Positions 61,846 to 64,000 of a stretch of DNA of 64,000 bases are shown piece by piece. The notes under the pieces were generated by a model, which did no database searches, had not been told where the DNA came from, and saw only the letters and a list, made by a program, of their open reading frames with translations. Numbering within the stretch: the stretch's first letter is position 1; every line of letters begins with the position of its first letter. The stretch is from positions 138,266 through 202,265 of the forward strand of contig CAWGVZ010000023.1 in NCBI GenBank assembly GCA_963826035.1, read 5' to 3'. The position numbers and the translations under genes were made by a program. Source of the DNA: Actinophytocola sp963826035. Lineage in GTDB: Bacteria; Actinomycetota; Actinomycetes; Mycobacteriales; Pseudonocardiaceae.

Positions 61846-63881
61846 GTGATCGGTGTGGACAGTGCCAACCGGCTTGCGCAGCTGCTCCGGCCACGGTCGA
61901 TCGTGATCGTCGGGCGAGTGAACGGTCGGCCTGGTCGCGGCGGATCACGAAGCGCTCGACGTCATGGGCTATCCGGGCAGGTCTACTCGGTGAACCCAAG
62001 GGGCGGGACCGCGCACGGTCGCGAGCTGTACCGCGGCGTGGCGGACCTGCCGATGGTGCCCGACCTCGCGTACGTCATGGTGCCAGTGGATGCGGTACCG
62101 GCCGCGATGGCCGACGTCGCGGCTGCCGGGGTACCGGCCGCGGTCGTGTTGACCTCGGGGGTGGACCGGCAGTTCGCGCTAGCGGGTGACACGGTCGTGC
62201 TGGGCCCGAACACCCTCGGCTTCCTGAACCCGGCGCGGCGGATCGCGCTCCTGCCGTTCCAACCCGGCCCGGAACTGCGTGCCGGCCCGATCGGGGTGGT
62301 GTCGCAGAGCGGCAACATCGCGGTGGCGCTGGTCAACCTGGCCCGCTCGTTCCACATCGGACTGTCCGACGTGGTGAGCACTGGCAACGAGTCGGACGTG
62401 ACGGTTGCCGAGGTCGTCGACTACCTCGCCGAGGACCCGGACACCCGGGTGATCGCGGTGTTCGCCGAAGCCATCCAGCGGGACTTCCTCGCGGCCTGCC
62501 GCAAGGCGCGGGCCGTCGGCAAACCGGTCGTGGTGCTCAAGGTGGGCAGGAGCGAGACTGCCGCGCGAACAGCGCAGGCCCACACCGGCGCGTTGGTCGG
62601 CGACGACGCGGTCATCGACGCGTTCCTGCACGCGGCCGGCGCCATCCGGGTCACGTCACTGGAAGACCTTCTCGCGACCGCCGACACATTCGTCCACACC
62701 GGACCGATCAGCGGCGGGCTGGCGGTGCTGACCATCTCGGGTGGCACCTGCGACATCGTCGCTGACCTCGCCGAGGACCACGGGATCGCGCTGGCCGACT
62801 TCACGCAGGACACGACGGCCAGCCTCACGAAGCTCCTTCCCGACTACGCGACGGCGCACAACCCGCTGGATGTGACGGGCGCGGCCACGGCCGACGACAC
62901 CCTGTTCGCGGAGGCATTCGCACTGGTCACCGGCGACCAGAACGTCGGCGTGACGCTCGCCGTGCAGGAACTCGACCACCACGCCCCGGACAGCGACTGG
63001 GGCCGGCGCTCCCTCCTCGCGCTTGCCTGCGCGGTCGCGTCGGCCCGGAGCTGCCGCGTTCGCCAACACCACCGTGCGACATCTCTCGGAGGGCGCCAGG
63101 GAGATCCGAGGAGAGTTGGCCATTCCGACGATCTTCGGCGGCATCGACCGGGTGGTTCCGGCCGTGGGCCGGATCATGGAGTGGACGAGCCGTCCCAGCG
63201 ACACCATCGTGGCCCCGCCGGTCATAAAACTTGCGGCGGATCCAGGTGGTGCCTGGTCCGAGGTGGACTGCCGGAGGTTGCTCGGTTGGAATCGCATTTC
63301 GGTCGTTCCCGCCCACTTCGTCACCTCGCCGGTGGAAGCGGCCGTGGCCGCCGGAGAGCTGGACGAGCCGGTGGCGATCAAGGTGGTCTCCGCCGATCTA
63401 CCACACAAGAGCGACGCTGGGGGAGTGGCACTGGGTGTCGCCCCGGCCAATGCCGCGATCGCCGCCGCGGACCTGCTTGCCGCGGTCCGGCGCCGGGCCC
63501 CGGCGGCGCGGGTGGACGGCCTGCTCGTCAGCCCGATGCGTCCCGACGGCCTAGACCTGCTGGTCGGCGTCGTCCGGGACCCCGGCTGGGGGTGTGTACT
63601 CGCCGTCGGTCTCGGTGGTGTCTGGACCGAGGTCCTGCGGGACGTCTGTCGCGTCGCCCTACCAGCCTCGCCTCAAGCGATCCGGGCCGCGCTGCTGGGA
63701 TTGCGGGCGGCGCCCCTACTGGCCGACCTCGACGCCATCGTCACCGTCGTCGCCAGGATCGGGGACCTCGCCCTCGCCCTCGGCGACACGCTCGCGACGA
63801 TCGAAGATCAACCCGTTACGGGTGGCCGGAACCACCGTCGAGGCGCTGGACGCCGCCGTCGAATGGAAGGAAACCCGATGA
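61846..63881 (+). CDS. NDP-forming acyl-CoA synthetase (fused alpha/beta), frame breaks
   Basis: About 680-aa acetate-CoA ligase (ADP-forming) type protein. CoA-binding part: LLRPRSIVIVG, GQVYSVNPRG, VMVPVDAVPAAMADVAAAGV. Ligase-CoA part: GPIGVVSQSGNIAVALVN, STGNESDVTVAEVVDYLAED, KVGRSETAARTAQAHTGAL. The ATP-grasp part is in another frame: PVAIKVVSADLPHKSDAGGV, LLVGVVRDPGWGCVLAVGLGG, EINPLRVAG. Frame changes at about 61911, 61955, 61975, 63053 and 63802; all but the last are one G short. GTG 61846 is the probable start. It activates the pathway acid to its CoA thioester. The stop overlaps the P450 ATG. Confidence 0.8.
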
Positions 63882-64000
63882 CCGAAGCCAGGAACGGCTG
63901 CCCGGTGAGCCACACCGAGTACGGCGTCGACAGCGAGATCAACGGCCACTACGCGCTGCTGGACGCCGACCGGGAGGCCAGCCGGTTCCAGTTCAACGAC
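63878..64000 (+). CDS. cytochrome P450, N-terminal fragment
   Basis: ATG 63878 overlaps the synthetase stop (ATGA). The 41 visible residues (GCPVSHTEYGVDS, INGHYALLDADREASRFQFND) resemble the start of soluble bacterial P450s, which often begin with a Cys-Pro-Val segment and an HYALLD/RE-type strand. The heme region lies beyond the window, so the call rests on N-terminal resemblance and on context (a hydroxylase fits before the Baeyer-Villiger step). Confidence 0.65.
   Translation, partial: MTEARNGCPVSHTEYGVDSEINGHYALLDADREASRFQFND

Noticed and set aside
1..64000. CRISPR arrays, tRNA or rRNA genes
   Set aside because: No regularly spaced direct repeats of CRISPR size, no cloverleaf with CCA-type ends and no rRNA-like conserved segments were seen on reading both strands.

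Overview
The window is high-GC DNA with dense, often translationally coupled genes, GTG/TTG starts and NRPS, PKS, F420-type and mycothiol-era enzyme families. It is best read as an actinomycete chromosome. Short intergenic repeats of the form GAACGACGCCTTCCCTG / AAGGNNNCCTT suggest Pseudonocardiales (an Amycolatopsis-like genus); that placement is inference.

Region 1 (1-30.6 kb) is a natural-product cluster whose upstream part lies outside the window. A tightly overlapping operon (2-12716) encodes a cysteine-loading Cy-A-PCP-Cy NRPS, a second protein with a decayed A domain followed by PCP and a thiazoline oxidase, a SyrP/TauD-type hydroxylase, a lone condensation-like protein, an extended MbtH protein, a family 9 glycosyltransferase and a carbamoyltransferase. 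This is the logic of bithiazole formation and carbamoyl-sugar decoration known from bleomycin-type glycopeptides. Downstream are accessory genes, several in duplicate: two ankyrin proteins, two fusions of a VOC (bleomycin-resistance fold) domain to a DxD glycosyltransferase-like domain, two carbamoyltransferases, two tandem SGNH proteins. There are also an F420-type oxidoreductase, an MDR/Gfo-Idh/MerB-like operon, a lipase and an Asp/Asn-beta-hydroxylase-like protein.

Region 2 (30.6-38.8 kb) looks metal and one-carbon related. A minus-strand operon encodes a truncated ATPase-like membrane protein, a SAM methyltransferase, a fusion of an HgcA-like corrinoid domain with an HgcB-like ferredoxin, a P1B-type ATPase and a DUF169 protein. 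It is divergent from a GntR regulator. A 161-bp MITE-like element separates it from an ArsR regulator / MerA mercuric reductase pair.

Region 3 (38.8-49.9 kb) holds an exported esterase and a UPF0303 gene. It then becomes an IS-rich scar: an RTX-like fragment, an orphan PKS piece (AT-DH-KR) split by a complete ISAs1-family element with 10-bp target duplications, an IS66 remnant, and a complete IS701-like element. It ends with an MFS gene divergent from an ArsR-rhodanese gene.

Region 4 (50.8-64 kb) is a catabolic gene set: thiolase, SDRs, enoyl-CoA hydratase, two acyl-CoA dehydrogenases, amidohydrolase, alpha/beta hydrolase, CaiB/BaiF CoA-transferase, Baeyer-Villiger-type monooxygenase, NDP-forming acyl-CoA synthetase and a P450 running off the end. 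A FadR-type GntR regulator and repeated TGAT-N4-ATCA sites probably control it. Many reading-frame breaks between 43 and 64 kb are single-base losses in G/C runs, which look more like sequence errors than gene decay.
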